Part shown: in pieces, positions 4,852 to 5,041 of the stretch
Layout: each line of letters starts with the position of its first letter
How positions within the stretch are numbered: position 1 is the stretch's first letter
Source of the DNA: Candidatus Sigynarchaeota archaeon
Lineage (GTDB): Archaea > Asgardarchaeota > Jordarchaeia > Jordarchaeales > Jordarchaeaceae
Assembly (NCBI GenBank): GCA_030587505.1
Contig: JAUQYY010000244.1
Coordinates: 1 to 5,041 of the forward strand
Reading direction: 5' to 3'
DNA: 5,041 nucleotides
Made by a program: the position numbers and the translations under genes
The notes under the pieces: generated by a model
Databases searched by the model: none
What the model was told of the DNA's origin: nothing
The model's input: only the letters and a program-made list of their open reading frames with translations

Positions 4852-5041
4852 TCAGTCAAACTCCACCGCACGCGGGTGCGCCCTCTTTCCGAAATCAATC
4901 CTAATGGCACCAGTCGGACACCGCGACACGCACAGCTTACACCCTAAACAGCTACTCTCATCCATAACCACAGCCAAACCCCTCCCACCCGCATCTACAA
5001 TCCTGTAAATCCGCCCACCCTTAGGGCAAACAGACCTACAC
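4852..5041 (-). CDS. 4Fe-4S ferredoxin-type protein (C-terminal part)
   Basis: The minus-strand frame is open from the window edge to a TGA (complement of 4852-4854) and gives the last 62 residues; base 5041 belongs to the codon before them. A full cluster motif, CLGCKLCVSRCPTGAI (CX2CX2CX3CP), lies at about residues 31-46 of the fragment. The first residues, CRSVCPKGG, look like the end of an earlier cluster motif (CX3CP), so the whole protein binds at least two 4Fe-4S clusters. A 25-residue linker with GGRIYRIVDAGGRG separates them. It may be a stand-alone electron carrier or the end of an Fe-S subunit of an oxidoreductase. It is followed by moaA on the same strand after 173 bases, which fits but does not prove a link to a molybdenum or tungsten enzyme such as an aldehyde ferredoxin oxidoreductase. 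Codons are rich in G and T in the third position. Confidence 0.85.
   Translation of the reverse strand, partial: CRSVCPKGGRIYRIVDAGGRGLAVVMDESSCLGCKLCVSRCPTGAIRIDFGKRAHPRAVEFD

Overview
The window looks archaeal. Two genes have a T-rich TATA-like box centred 47-48 bases before the start codon, followed by a short leader with a Shine-Dalgarno site. One gene ends in an oligo(T) termination tract. The proteins are also of archaeal anaerobe type: an HdrD-like iron-sulfur subunit with two CCG domains, a MoaA-type radical SAM enzyme and a multi-cluster ferredoxin. I cannot place the organism below domain level. No RNA gene, CRISPR array, insertion sequence or other mobile element is visible.

Layout from left to right. 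Bases 1-222 (+) hold the C-terminal end of a membrane protein with a highly charged tail. It converges, with a 12-base gap, on a 190-residue helical or coiled-coil protein of unknown function (235-807, -). A divergent region of about 240 bases follows, with a promoter for the coiled-coil gene on one side and a long leader with inverted and direct repeats before the next gene. Then comes a two-gene (+) operon: a GlcD/Dld-type FAD-linked 2-hydroxyacid dehydrogenase homologue (1049-2509), and 60 bases later a GlcF/HdrD-like Fe-S protein (2570-3689). The Fe-S gene is split by one extra G in a G6 run at 2706-2711. The right end is minus strand: moaA (3761-4678), which converges on the Fe-S gene, and beyond a 173-base gap the C-terminal part of a 4Fe-4S ferredoxin-type protein (4852-5041).

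The FAD protein and the Fe-S protein very likely form one complex. The flavin subunit would oxidise a hydroxyacid and pass electrons through two 4Fe-4S clusters to the CCG-domain clusters, as in glycolate or D-lactate dehydrogenases and heterodisulfide-reductase-type modules. The flavoprotein lacks both histidine motifs usual in GlcD/Dld, so its substrate should not be assumed. moaA starts molybdopterin or tungstopterin synthesis; with the ferredoxin fragment it hints at a molybdo- or tungsto-enzyme nearby, but none is in the window.

The points most worth a second look are the single-base frameshift in the Fe-S gene, the altered active-site motifs of the flavoprotein, the structured leader in front of it, and a strand bias (low G on the + strand) that persists across genes of opposite orientation.
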